Shown piece after piece: positions 6,809 to 14,728 of a DNA stretch of 32,183 nt (the stretch's first letter is position 1; each line of letters begins with the position of its first letter). Under the pieces are notes generated by a model. It saw only the letters and a list, made by a program, of their open reading frames with translations, was not told the DNA's origin and did no database searches. Origin of the DNA: an uncultured Solirubrobacteraceae bacterium. GTDB lineage: Bacteria; Actinomycetota; Thermoleophilia; Solirubrobacterales; Solirubrobacteraceae. A program made the position numbers and the translations under genes. The stretch is from NCBI GenBank assembly GCA_902806205.1, contig CADCVR010000032.1:1-32183 (forward strand). Reading direction: 5' to 3'.

Positions 6809-7585
6809 ATGGGGCCGATGAACCACACTCGCGGCGCGCTTGCCGCCGCGGGCGCAGTCAGCATCGCCGCCGTGGCTCCCGCCATGGCGCAGACGGCCGC
6901 GCAGCGACCCGCCGGCGACCCGGCCCGAGTGGCCACCGGCAAGGGCGGCGCCGAGGCGCCGGGGGATCCCCGTTCCGGCGCCCCGGGCCTCATGGCCACC
7001 AAGCCCGCAAGACCCACCAAGTCCACCAAGAACCGCGGTTGGTTCTCGATCCGCTCGGCCCGGCGCAACGTCACGCTCGGCGACCGGACGCTGGTCAAGG
7101 GGTCGCTGCGGCCCGCGAGGGCCGGTCGCCGTGTCCAGTTGCAGGTCCGGGCCGGCGACACGTGGAAGACGGTGGCGCGCGACGTCACCGACCGGCGCGG
7201 TGCGTGGCGACTGCGGTACACCGCGGATCGCCCGAGCGCGTCGCGCACCCGCGTCGCCTTCGCCGGCGATGCGCGGACCCGAGCCGTCGCCCGCAGTCTC
7301 GGAACCGTGAACGTCTTCCGCCGGGCGCTGGCGTCCTGGTACGGTCCGGGCCTCTACGGTGGCCGGCTGGCCTGCGGGGGGCGCCTCTCCCCGGGAACGC
7401 TCGGTGTCGCCCACAAGGCGCTGCCGTGCGGCACGAAGCTCACTCTGCGCCACCAGGGGCGGAGTGTCCGTGTGGCGGTGGTCGACCGCGGCCCGTATGT
7501 CGGCTCGCGCGAGTTCGACCTCACGAGCGCGACGCGCAACCGGCTCGGGTTCGCGGGCACGGGCACGGTCCTCAGCACCAAGTAG
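6809..7585 (+). CDS. Secreted RlpA-like double-psi beta-barrel protein
   Basis: The 258-aa protein begins with a signal peptide (hydrophobic about residues 9-27, cleavage probably after AMA). A low-complexity linker rich in Ala, Pro and Lys and an Ig-like or beta-sandwich region (about 80-165) follow. The C-terminal RlpA-type double-psi beta-barrel covers about 174-256 and contains ASWYGPGLYGGRLACGG, the AHKALPCGTKL strand and VVDRGPYVGSREFDLT with the Asp and Tyr typical of lytic RlpA domains. RlpA proteins cleave or bind denuded peptidoglycan; lytic activity is likely but not shown. It sits behind a c-di-AMP riboswitch, as wall hydrolases often do in actinobacteria. ATG 6809 has the better Shine-Dalgarno spacing; ATG 6818 is an alternative. 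Confidence 0.85.
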   Translation: MGPMNHTRGALAAAGAVSIAAVAPAMAQTAAQRPAGDPARVATGKGGAEAPGDPRSGAPGLMATKPARPTKSTKNRGWFSIRSARRNVTLGDRTLVKGSLRPARAGRRVQLQVRAGDTWKTVARDVTDRRGAWRLRYTADRPSASRTRVAFAGDARTRAVARSLGTVNVFRRALASWYGPGLYGGRLACGGRLSPGTLGVAHKALPCGTKLTLRHQGRSVRVAVVDRGPYVGSREFDLTSATRNRLGFAGTGTVLSTK

Positions 7586-7620
7586 GTCAGGAACCCAAGG
7601 CGATCATCCGCCGGGCCACG

Positions 7621-7626
7621 TAGCCT
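7621..7626 (+). promoter_or_regulatory. Putative -10 box, leaderless start of dinB
   Basis: TAGCCT lies 9 nt before GTG 7636 in the short gap after the RlpA-like gene, suggesting dinB has its own leaderless transcript. No SOS-box-like palindrome is evident. Confidence 0.35.
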
Positions 7627-7635
7627 CCGCGGAGC

Positions 7636-8703
7636 GTGGCCCGGTTGATCGCCCACCTGGACCTCGACGCGTTCTACGCGACGGTCGAGCTGCAACGCCG
7701 GCCCGAGTTGCGCGGACTGCCCGTCATCGTCTCGGGCAGCGGTCCGCGCGCCGTGGTGACCACCGCGTCCTACGAGGCGCGCAGGTTCGGCGTCGGCTCG
7801 GCGATGCCGACCTCGCGTGCGCTGCGCCTGTGCCCTGACGCGGTGCTCGTGCCGCCGGACTTCGAGGCCTACCGCGCCGTGTCACAGAAGGTCATGACCC
7901 TCGTGCGCGGCACGGTGGACGTCGTGGAGGTGCTCGGACTCGACGAGGCCTACCTCGACTTGAGCGGCATGCACTCGCCCAAGGCCGCGATGCGCCGCCT
8001 CGTCACCCAGATCCGTGAGCAGACCGGCATGAGCGCCTCGGTCGGCATCGGGCCGAACACGCTGGTGGCGAAGGTCGCCTCCGACGCGGAGAAGCCGCGA
8101 GGGTTCGTCGTGCTCACGCGCGAGGAGGCCTGCCTGCGGTTCGCCCACGCCTCGCCCTCGCTCGTGCCGGGCATCGGGGCGAAGACCGCCGAGAAGCTAG
8201 AGCGCCTGGGCATCACCACCCTGCAGCAGCTCGCGGCGACTCCCGGGGAGGTGCTCGCGCAGCACTTCGGTGGCCGCCAGGGGCCGTGGCTGCGCTCACG
8301 CGCGCGCTTCGAGGCCTCCGATCAGATCACGCCCGTTCGGGTGGCCGTCAGCGAGTCGCGGGAGACGACCTTCGACATCGACGTCACCGACGGCGAAGAG
8401 CTCGCGGCGGCATTGCGGCGGTTGAGCGAGAATCTCTGCGACGGCCTCGCCCGGCACCGCCGCTCGGGCCGGACGATCGCGATCAAGGTGCGCCTCGACG
8501 ACTGGACGACGGTCACCCGTGCCCGCACGGTGGAGCAGCCGACGAACGACGTCGAAGTCGTCTACGACGTCGCGCGCGGGCTGCTGTGCGAATACGCCCC
8601 GTCGCGGCCCGTCAGGTTGCTCGGCGTGCGGATGGCGACCTTCGCCGACGAGGCAGAGGACGCACCTCGGCCGCCGGGCGGCCAGCTCGCGCTGCCCTGG
8701 TGA
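7636..8703 (+). CDS. dinB: DNA polymerase IV (Y family)
   Basis: The 355-aa protein is a complete Y-family translesion polymerase. The catalytic aspartate is in HLDLDAFYATVE (Asp9) and the second acidic pair in VLGLDEAYLDLSG (Asp103, Glu104). SVGIGPNTLVAKVASDAEKP follows, then a helix-hairpin-helix thumb (LVPGIGAKTAEKLERLGI) and the little-finger domain. The C-terminus QLALPW resembles a beta-clamp-binding motif. The usual SVDE around the catalytic pair reads GLDE here. It is error-prone and acts in bypass of damaged bases. GTG 7636 gives the normal N-terminus. Confidence 0.95.
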   Translation: MARLIAHLDLDAFYATVELQRRPELRGLPVIVSGSGPRAVVTTASYEARRFGVGSAMPTSRALRLCPDAVLVPPDFEAYRAVSQKVMTLVRGTVDVVEVLGLDEAYLDLSGMHSPKAAMRRLVTQIREQTGMSASVGIGPNTLVAKVASDAEKPRGFVVLTREEACLRFAHASPSLVPGIGAKTAEKLERLGITTLQQLAATPGEVLAQHFGGRQGPWLRSRARFEASDQITPVRVAVSESRETTFDIDVTDGEELAAALRRLSENLCDGLARHRRSGRTIAIKVRLDDWTTVTRARTVEQPTNDVEVVYDVARGLLCEYAPSRPVRLLGVRMATFADEAEDAPRPPGGQLALPW

Positions 8704-8732
8704 ACGCGACGGCTTCGCTGCTCTGGTGAGCG

Positions 8733-8742
8733 AGGCTCCTAG
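8733..8742. repeat. Possible residual end of the MITE-like element at a TAG stop
   Basis: AGGCTCCTAG is identical to the ten bases that close copy C (5352-5361). The CTAG provides the TAG stop of the minus-strand thioredoxin-TPR gene, the same placement as at the full elements. Ten bases can match by chance, so this is only suggestive. Confidence 0.3.
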
Positions 8743-9482
8743 AACAGCGCGGCGGCGAGGCGGCGGCGCGCGTCGCGCGCGAGCGGATGGTCGACGCCGA
8801 GCTCGTCGAGGACGCCGACGACGGCGGCGCGCAAGTCGTCCCGACTGCCGTTCGATGCGGGAATCGCCGTGAGCAGGCCGTCGAGCCCACGCTCGGTGTC
8901 GCCGGCGTCGAGTGCCGCGAGCGCGTCCGTCACGTCCACCTCTCCGGCGTCGGCCAGCCGCAGGCGCGCCGCGAGGCCGTCGGCCTGGAAGGAGCCACGG
9001 ACGCGGCTGAGGAGCGTCAGCGCCTCATCGCGCTCACCGCGGGCGACGAGGAGCTTCGCGAGCGCCACGGTCGCGTCGGGGCGCCCCGGCTCGAGCTCGA
9101 GCGCGCGGCGCAACGACGCTTCGTCGCCTGTGGCGACCAGCCCGTCCGCCTCGCTCGGCACGAGGCCGGCGAAGAAGCGCTCGGCCACCACCGGGGAGAC
9201 CGCGCCGACGAACTCGTCGACGACCTCACCGCGGTCGAACGCCTTGACGGCCGGGATGCCCGAGATGCCGAAGCGCGCCGAGAGGCCCGGGTTGGCGTCC
9301 GTATCGACCTTGGCCAGCACGACCTGGCCCTCGAACTTGGCGGCTTGCTTCTCGAGCAGCGGGGTGAGCTGGCGGCACGGCCCGCACCACGCTGCCCAGA
9401 AGTCCACGACCACGGGGGTGGTGGCAGAGCGGTCGAGGACCTCGGCCTGGAAGGTCGCTTCGGAGACGTCGATCACGGTCAT
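8739..9482 (-). CDS. Thioredoxin domain-TPR protein (CnoX/YbbN-like)
   Basis: The 247-aa protein joins a thioredoxin fold (about residues 1-108, redox motif WCGPC with Cys33 and Cys36, cis-proline in GIPAVKAF) to a C-terminal tetratricopeptide-like helical region (about 120-245) as in YbbN/CnoX. CnoX proteins act as chaperedoxins that protect cytosolic proteins from oxidation and hand them to chaperones. Some CnoX lack a working active site, but this one keeps both cysteines. The start is the ATG of MTVIDVSEATF. The gene is convergent with dinB and divergent from the hydrolase whose start lies 25 bases away. Confidence 0.88.
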   Translation of the reverse strand: MTVIDVSEATFQAEVLDRSATTPVVVDFWAAWCGPCRQLTPLLEKQAAKFEGQVVLAKVDTDANPGLSARFGISGIPAVKAFDRGEVVDEFVGAVSPVVAERFFAGLVPSEADGLVATGDEASLRRALELEPGRPDATVALAKLLVARGERDEALTLLSRVRGSFQADGLAARLRLADAGEVDVTDALAALDAGDTERGLDGLLTAIPASNGSRDDLRAAVVGVLDELGVDHPLARDARRRLAAALF

Positions 9483-9490
9483 GGGCCGCG

Positions 9491-9496
9491 TAGGGT
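9491..9496 (+). promoter_or_regulatory. Putative -10 box for the alpha/beta hydrolase
   Basis: TAGGGT lies 11 nt before GTG 9508 in the divergent gap. It favours GTG 9508 over the in-frame ATG 9481, which would lie upstream of the box. Confidence 0.4.
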
Positions 9497-9507
9497 ACGA
9501 GGTCGCC

Positions 9508-10293
9508 GTGGCCGCTCCCGACCTCTTCGTGGCCGACGCCGGCGACGGCCCGCCCATCGTCCTGCTCCACGGGTTGACCGCGAGCCATCGCTACGTCGTG
9601 ATGGGCTCCAAGGCGCTCGCGCGTGCGGGCCACCGCGTCATCGCCTACGACGCCCGCGGGCACGGCGCGAGCGCCCCGGCCGACGTCTACGCCTATCCCG
9701 AGCTGGCCGCCGACCTGCGCGACCTGCTCGACCGTCATGGCCTGGAGCGGGCGGTGCTCGCGGGCGCCTCGATGGGCGCGCACACCGCGCTGCGGCTCGC
9801 GCTCGACGCACCCGGGCGCGTCGCGGGCCTCGTGGTGATCACGCCCGCGGCGCATCCGGGCTCGCCACCCGGCCTCGAGCGCTGGGACCGCCTCGCCGAG
9901 GGGCTGCGGACCCGCGGCGTCGAAGGCTTCGTCGCCGCGTACGGGCTCGACGCCGTTCCCGAGCGGTGGCGTCCGACGACGGAGAGGGTGCTACGGCAGC
10001 GCCTGGGCGAGCACGAGCACCCGGAGGCCGTCGCGGACGCGCTGCAGCAGGTTCCGCGCTCGCAGCCGCACGCCCTCGACGAGCTGCGCTCGATCGCCTG
10101 CCCGACCGTGGTGGTCGCCGACCGCGACGAGGCCGATCCCGGCCACCCGCTGTGGATCGGCGAGGCGTACGCCGAGCTGATCGACGGTGCGTCGCTCGTC
10201 GTCGAGGACGAGGGTGAGAGCCCGCTGGCCTGGCAGGGCGGCCGGCTGTCGCGGGTCATCGCACAGCTCGCAGACCGGGCGTGGGCGGCCTGA
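9508..10293 (+). CDS. Alpha/beta-fold hydrolase
   Basis: The 261-aa protein has an alpha/beta hydrolase core: oxyanion region IVLLHGLTAS (about residues 17-26), DARGHGAS, nucleophile elbow GASMGAH with the serine at about residue 90, an acid region near CPTVVVADRDEADPGHP, and a late segment with no obvious catalytic histidine in the usual H(A)xF setting. The polar stretch VVEDEGESPLAWQG replaces the position where the histidine is expected, so catalysis is uncertain. Substrate unknown. GTG 9508 is chosen from its -10 box and because it gives the compact family N-terminus. Confidence 0.82.
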   Translation: MAAPDLFVADAGDGPPIVLLHGLTASHRYVVMGSKALARAGHRVIAYDARGHGASAPADVYAYPELAADLRDLLDRHGLERAVLAGASMGAHTALRLALDAPGRVAGLVVITPAAHPGSPPGLERWDRLAEGLRTRGVEGFVAAYGLDAVPERWRPTTERVLRQRLGEHEHPEAVADALQQVPRSQPHALDELRSIACPTVVVADRDEADPGHPLWIGEAYAELIDGASLVVEDEGESPLAWQGGRLSRVIAQLADRAWAA

Positions 10294-10432
10294 GGAACTC
10301 AAAGGAGCAGGCGGCTCGGGTCACCGTCAGCTCGCGGCACGCTGCTCGAACCCAGCCGTCAGCAGACATGCTCCGTAGCTGCGCGTGATGACCGGCGCCG
10401 AGCGCAGGTGCCGGCCCGCCGGCGTGTGACCT

Positions 10433-11665
10433 TCAGCGGTAGGTGGCGGCAGTCCTCGAGCGCTCGGCGGCCCGCGCGCGGGCGGCCTGGCGGACCAGGT
10501 GGTCGCGCTCGGCGACGTTCGTGGCCCGGCGGGCGGCCTCGGCGTAGGCCGTGGCGGCGGCGGGCAGGTCGCCGCCCAGCTCGTGCAGGTGGCCGCGAAC
10601 GGCGTGCCAGCGGTGCCGTTCGCCGATCGGGTCGCGCAGCCGGTCGGTCTCGCGCAGCCCGGCGGCGGCGCCGAGAACGTGGCCGACCGCGACCGCGCGC
10701 CCGAGCACGGCGGCGGGATCCTGGCGCACCGGGTCGTCGGTGAGGGCGACCAGGTCGTCGTACCAAGCGAGGATCTGCGGCCAGTCGGTCTCCTCGGCGC
10801 TTGCCGCGTCGTCGTGCAGGGCGGCGATGGCGGCCTCGACCTGGTAGCGCCCGGGGCGCCGTTCCTCCGACTGCATGGCCAGCGCCGACTGGAGGACGCG
10901 CACACCCTCGGCGGTCTCGCGCCTGTCCCACAGGCCGCGGTCCTGCCGGTCGAGCGTGACGATCCGGCCCTCGCGGTCGAGCCGCGCCGGCAGGCGCGCG
11001 TGGTTGAGGAGCATCAGCGCGAGCAGCCCCCCCGCCTCCGGCTCTTCGGTGGCGAGGGTGAGCTGGCGGGCCAGCCGGATCGCCTCGCCGGCCAGGTCCA
11101 TCCGGCCCGCGTGACCGGCCGTGTAGGCGAGGTAGAGCACCCGCAGCACGACGGCGAGGTCGCCGGGCTGGTCCAGGCGGCGCCCCTGCAGGGCGCGCTT
11201 GGCCCGGCTGATCCGCTGCGCCATCGTCGCCTCCGGCACGTAGAAGGCGTCGGCGATCTCCCGGGTGGTGAGGCCGCCGACGGCGCGCAGGGTCAACGCC
11301 ACCTGGGAGGCGGGCGCGAGCGCCGGGTGGCAGCAGCAGAAGAGCAGGAAGAGGGTGTCGTCGCCCGCCTCCGTGGCGGCGGGCCGCGGCTCCGCGTACG
11401 TCTGCTCCTCGCGGCGGTGACGGGCGACCTCGCTGCGGCGGGCGTCGACGAGCCGCCGGGTCGCGACCGTGGCCAGCCACGCTTGCCCGTCGCGCGGCGG
11501 ATGCTCGGGCCACGCCCGCAGCGCCTCCAGCAGCGCCTCCTGGAGCGCGTCCTCGGCGGCGTCGAAGTCCTCGCCCCGCCGGACCAGCCCTGCGAGCACC
11601 CGCGGGACGAGGGCGCGTAACGCGCCCTCGTCCAGCCGTCGCGCCGATTCGTCGAGCGCGCTCAC
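10433..11665 (-). CDS. RNA polymerase sigma factor, ECF42-type with C-terminal TPR-like domain
   Basis: The 410-aa protein has ECF sigma region 2 (about residues 15-85, with AEDALQEALLEALRAWP) and region 4 (about 120-185). Region 4 carries the signature LTLRAVGGLTTREIADAFYV followed by TMAQRISRAKRAL, which marks the COG4941/ECF42 group. A long helical C-terminal domain (about 190-400) replaces a separate anti-sigma factor. The start is GTG 11665, one base after the stop of the upstream YCII gene (TGA-C-GTG), so the two are translationally coupled. ECF42 factors control DGPF/YCII-type neighbours, which agrees with this context. Confidence 0.88.
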   Translation of the reverse strand: MSALDESARRLDEGALRALVPRVLAGLVRRGEDFDAAEDALQEALLEALRAWPEHPPRDGQAWLATVATRRLVDARRSEVARHRREEQTYAEPRPAATEAGDDTLFLLFCCCHPALAPASQVALTLRAVGGLTTREIADAFYVPEATMAQRISRAKRALQGRRLDQPGDLAVVLRVLYLAYTAGHAGRMDLAGEAIRLARQLTLATEEPEAGGLLALMLLNHARLPARLDREGRIVTLDRQDRGLWDRRETAEGVRVLQSALAMQSEERRPGRYQVEAAIAALHDDAASAEETDWPQILAWYDDLVALTDDPVRQDPAAVLGRAVAVGHVLGAAAGLRETDRLRDPIGERHRWHAVRGHLHELGGDLPAAATAYAEAARRATNVAERDHLVRQAARARAAERSRTAATYR

Positions 11666-11666
11666 G

Positions 11667-12077
11667 TCAATCGTCCGACGGCGACCCCGACATGACTTCC
11701 CGGACGTCAATCCACTCGTACAGCGGCCCGCCGCCCGGGCCGGGCTCGGAGGAGATGTAGGCCGCGACCTCGACCGCGCGCTCGTGCGACTCGACGTCGA
11801 TCATGTACCCGCCCGCGACCAGGTCGCTGGTCTCGGGCAGCGGACCGTCGGTGGTCACCGGCGCGGCGTCCGGGCCGCCGTAGCGCACCCACGTCTGCGC
11901 CGGCGTGAGCGCCTGCACCCCGACGAGCTCGCCGCGCTCCTCGAGCAGCTCGCCGACGTGCCGCAGGAAGGCCATGTGCGCCTCCACGTCCTCGGGCGCC
12001 CACTCGACCATCGGGGGGAAGGGATGGTGCGGCTCCGGGCCGCCGCGGTAGTGCTTGAGGAGCAGGTACTTCGGCAT
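11667..12077 (-). CDS. YCII/DGPF-domain protein
   Basis: The 136-aa protein is a YCII-related (dimeric alpha-beta barrel) protein of the group encoded next to ECF42 sigma genes. Visible are the N-terminal strand MPKYLLLKHYRGG, the segment TDGPLPETSDLVAGGYMIDV with the DGP motif, and a helix ERAVEVAAYI. No enzyme activity is established for the group; a sensor or effector role in the ECF42 regulon is inference. The start ATG has an AGGAG 9 bases upstream. It is the first gene of a two-gene unit with the sigma factor. Confidence 0.87.
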   Translation of the reverse strand: MPKYLLLKHYRGGPEPHHPFPPMVEWAPEDVEAHMAFLRHVGELLEERGELVGVQALTPAQTWVRYGGPDAAPVTTDGPLPETSDLVAGGYMIDVESHERAVEVAAYISSEPGPGGGPLYEWIDVREVMSGSPSDD

Positions 12078-12398
12078 GGTGGTCTCCTGGTGTCGTGGGC
12101 CGCGCCTGTCGTGGCCCTTCACCTGGTGAGCGGAGCCGGTCGGAGCTTCTCGACATGGAATCACTGATCGAGCTCCGAGGCAGTCCCGTAGGGAACCCCT
12201 TCGGCCCGCCGGGCGTCGTCAAGCCCTCTCGGCCCGCCACCGATCTGCGGTTCCCGCTGTAACAGGGCGGTGGCTCACGGGAGGCTCACGACGGCCGGCC
12301 CGGCCCCCTCGAAGGTCAAGCGGGCCGATCGACGCGATCCGTCCTGGCGGCGGCGCGGGAGTGACCCGCGCCGCCGCCCGGCCTACTGTTCTCCCGCG
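12078..12398. promoter_or_regulatory. Gap upstream of YCII/sigma pair, with ECF42-like -35 motif
   Basis: This 321-base stretch separates the minus-strand YCII gene from the plus-strand decayed gene at 12399. On the minus strand TGTCGA occurs at 12155-12150, about 73 bases before the YCII start; TGTCGA is the -35 motif reported for ECF42 promoters. A clear partner -10 at 16-18 bases is not obvious. I see no other feature besides GC-rich inverted segments. Confidence 0.35.
12384..12389 (+). promoter_or_regulatory. Putative -10 box of the decayed thioesterase gene
   Basis: TACTGT lies 9 nt before ATG 12399 and matches the leaderless pattern of intact genes in this window, so the promoter has survived longer than the reading frame. 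Confidence 0.35.
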
Positions 12399-12900
12399 AT
12401 GAGCGATCTCGCGATCTTCACCCGCCACGGCGAGCGCTTCGTCCCGACCGCGCACGCCGTCGGGCCCTGGGACCCGGGCCAGTTGCACGGTGGCGCACCC
12501 GCCGGGCTGGCCCCCAAACCCCGGCGACGAGGGCTTTCACCTGACGGGCATGGAGATTCGCTTCGGCGGCGGAACCCGCTTCGGCGGCGGTCGCTCCCTG
12601 GGCTGGTTTGAGTCCCGCGGGCCCGCTCGTCGCCGGCGAGGAGACGAGCCCGGCGGGCCGCGTGGTCGCCGCGGCGGACTTCGGCAACGGCATCTCGCAC
12701 GTCCTGGACTTCCGGACGCATCTGTTCGTCAACACGGACCTCACCGTCACGCTCCTGCGCGACCCCGAGGGTTCATGGGTGCTGCTCGACGTGCGGACCC
12801 GGATCGCCCCGGAGGCATCGGCTCCTCGAGTTCCGTCCTCTACGACGAGCGCGGCCCGATCGGATTCGCACAGCAGACGCTCTTCGTCGCGGCCCGCTGA
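12399..12900 (+). pseudogene. Decayed acyl-CoA thioesterase-like (double hotdog) gene
   Basis: Pieces of one thioesterase-family protein appear in order but in different frames. The N-terminus MSDLAIFTRHGERFVP and GPWDPGQLHGGAPAGL is in the frame of ATG 12399. GDEGFHLTGMEIRFGGG through SLGWFE follows in a second frame (from about 12520). LVAGEETSPAGRVVAAADF, GNGISHVLDF and THLFVNTDLTVTLL are in a third (about 12617-12810). The C-terminus SSVLYDERGPIGFAQQTLFV is back in the second, ending at 12900. The family is normally about 260-280 aa, whereas only about 167 codons of space remain, so roughly 100 codons are missing after GGAPAGL. A large deletion plus two further shifts rule out a single sequencing slip. 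Confidence 0.82.
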
Positions 12901-12950
12901 GCGGGTCCTCGCGAGTGCTTGCGCGCCGACGTGCCTGCGAGAATCGGCGC

Positions 12951-13859
12951 GTGGGTTCGGCCATCTCCCTACGCGGCGTCGTGAAGCGCTACGGCGACCT
13001 GCGCGCCGTCGACGGGCTCGACCTCGACGTGCCCGAGGGCAGCTGCGTCGGCCTGCTCGGGCCCAACGGGGCGGGCAAGTCGACCACCATGAAGCTCCTG
13101 ACCGCCCAGGCGATCGCGGACGCGGGCGAGCTCGTGGTCCTGGGCTGCGTGCTGCCGGGCGAGAGCAAGCAGGCGCGTGCCCAGATGGGCGTCGTGCCGC
13201 AGCTCGACAACCTCGACACCACGCTCAGCGTCCGCGACAACCTGCGGGTCTTCGCCAGGCTCTACCGGGTGGCGAAGGGCGAGCGCGAGGCGGCGGTGCG
13301 CGGCGCGCTCGAGCTCGCGACGCTCACCGATCGTGCCGACGAACGCGCGGACAAGCTCAGCGGAGGCATGCGGCGGCGGCTGCTGATCGCCCGCGCGCTC
13401 GTGCACCGGCCGCGGCTCGTGCTCATGGACGAGCCGACCGTCGGCCTGGACCCACAGGTCCGCCAGGAGCTCTGGGCGCTCATCGCCCGCCTCCGCAGCG
13501 AGGGGACGTCGATCCTGATGAGCACGCATTACATCGACGAGGCCGAACGGCTGGCCGACTCGGTGACGATCATGAGCCACGGCAAGGCGGTCTCCGTCGG
13601 CGAGCCCGGCGCACTGATCGCCGAGCACGCCGGCCGGGAGGTGCTCGAGGTCTACGGCCCGCCCGACCGGCTGCGCTCCGTCGAGGCCGACGCGCAGGCG
13701 CGCGGACACGCCACGCGGCGAACCGGTACCAGCGTGGCGATCCTGGGCGTCGAGGCGGCCCGGTCAGACGCGACCAACGGAACCTTCCCTGAAGGCCACC
13801 GCCGCGCAGCGAACCTCGAAGACGTCTTCGTCCACCTCACCGGGGAGGAGATCGCCTGA
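12951..13859 (+). CDS. ABC transporter ATP-binding protein (ABC-2/NodI-DrrA type)
   Basis: The 302-aa ATPase has all nucleotide-binding motifs: Walker A GPNGAGKST (residues 37-45), Q-loop in MGVVPQLDNLDTTL, signature LSGGMRRR, Walker B LVLMDEPTVGLDP and the switch histidine in MSTHYIDEAERL. The C-terminal part (about 230-302) is the extra domain of NodI/DrrA-like exporters. It powers the permease encoded next, whose ATG overlaps this stop codon (TGATG). GTG 12951 gives the expected N-terminus. Substrate unknown. Confidence 0.92.
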   Translation: MGSAISLRGVVKRYGDLRAVDGLDLDVPEGSCVGLLGPNGAGKSTTMKLLTAQAIADAGELVVLGCVLPGESKQARAQMGVVPQLDNLDTTLSVRDNLRVFARLYRVAKGEREAAVRGALELATLTDRADERADKLSGGMRRRLLIARALVHRPRLVLMDEPTVGLDPQVRQELWALIARLRSEGTSILMSTHYIDEAERLADSVTIMSHGKAVSVGEPGALIAEHAGREVLEVYGPPDRLRSVEADAQARGHATRRTGTSVAILGVEAARSDATNGTFPEGHRRAANLEDVFVHLTGEEIA

Positions 13860-14653
13860 TGGCCACCCCGGCTCCCGCGCGGCGCCTGCGCCGCCTCGAG
13901 CGCGCCGCGATCGGCGGCGTCGTCTTCCGGGAGGTCGTGAACTTCGGCTCCTACTGGAAGGCGACGACGTTCTCCTCGACCGTAGAACCGACGATCTACC
14001 TCCTCGCGTTCGGCTTCGGCTTCGGCACGCTGGTCTCCGAGGTCGGCGGCTTCGACTACGTCGACTTCGTCGGCACGGGCACAGTCGCGACGGCGGTGCT
14101 GTTCTCCAGCGCGTTTCCTGCGATGTTCGGGACCTTCGTCAAGCACCGCTTCCAGCGCACCTACGACGCGATCCTCGCCGCGCCCGTCGACGTCGAGGAG
14201 CTCGTCACCGCCGAGGCGCTGTGGATCGCGGTGCGCGCCGGCGTCTACGGGTGCACGCCGATGCTCGTCGCGATCCTCTTCGGCCTGGACCCGTCGCCCG
14301 GGATGCTCCTCGTGCCGTTCGTCGGCTTCGTCACCGGCCTCGGCTTCGCCTGCTTCGGGATCTTCGTCGCCGCGGTCGTGTCGGCGATCGAGAACTTCAA
14401 CTACATCGTCAGCGCGGTGCTCACCCCGCTGTTCCTGGTGGCGGGGACGTTCTTTCCGATCGAAGGGCTCCCGCAGTGGGCGCAGGTCGCCGCGGAGCTC
14501 AACCCGCTGCACCACTGTGTCGAGCTCGTGCGCGACTGCGTGTTCGGCTTGAAGCCGGGAACCGACGCCCTGCGGCTGCTCGCGCTTGCGCTCTTCGCCC
14601 TCGTCATGTGGCGCACCGCGATCAACCGGATGCAGAAGCGGCTGATCGACTGA
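13859..14653 (+). CDS. ABC-2 type transporter permease (NodJ-like)
   Basis: The 264-aa membrane protein has about six predicted spans. It shows the ABC-2 pattern VVFREVVNFGSYWKATTFSS near the N-terminus, then the TFVKHRFQRTYDAILAAPV coupling region, PLFLVAGTFFPIEGLPQWAQ and NPLHHCVELVRD near the C-terminus, the last two typical of NodJ/DrrB permeases. It overlaps the ATPase gene by one base and forms the membrane half of that exporter, probably for a lipid, polysaccharide or drug-like substrate. Confidence 0.9.
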   Translation: MATPAPARRLRRLERAAIGGVVFREVVNFGSYWKATTFSSTVEPTIYLLAFGFGFGTLVSEVGGFDYVDFVGTGTVATAVLFSSAFPAMFGTFVKHRFQRTYDAILAAPVDVEELVTAEALWIAVRAGVYGCTPMLVAILFGLDPSPGMLLVPFVGFVTGLGFACFGIFVAAVVSAIENFNYIVSAVLTPLFLVAGTFFPIEGLPQWAQVAAELNPLHHCVELVRDCVFGLKPGTDALRLLALALFALVMWRTAINRMQKRLID

Positions 14654-14728
14654 TCCGCCGATCGTCTTGTCACCGGTTAAACACGTTCGTCTCGTTAATT
14701 GCCTCGCGTGCGCGGGAACGCACCCCTC

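Noticed and set aside
8703-8739. Terminator between dinB and the thioredoxin-TPR gene
   Set aside because: The 35-base gap has no convincing inverted repeat; only the CTAG motif stands out.
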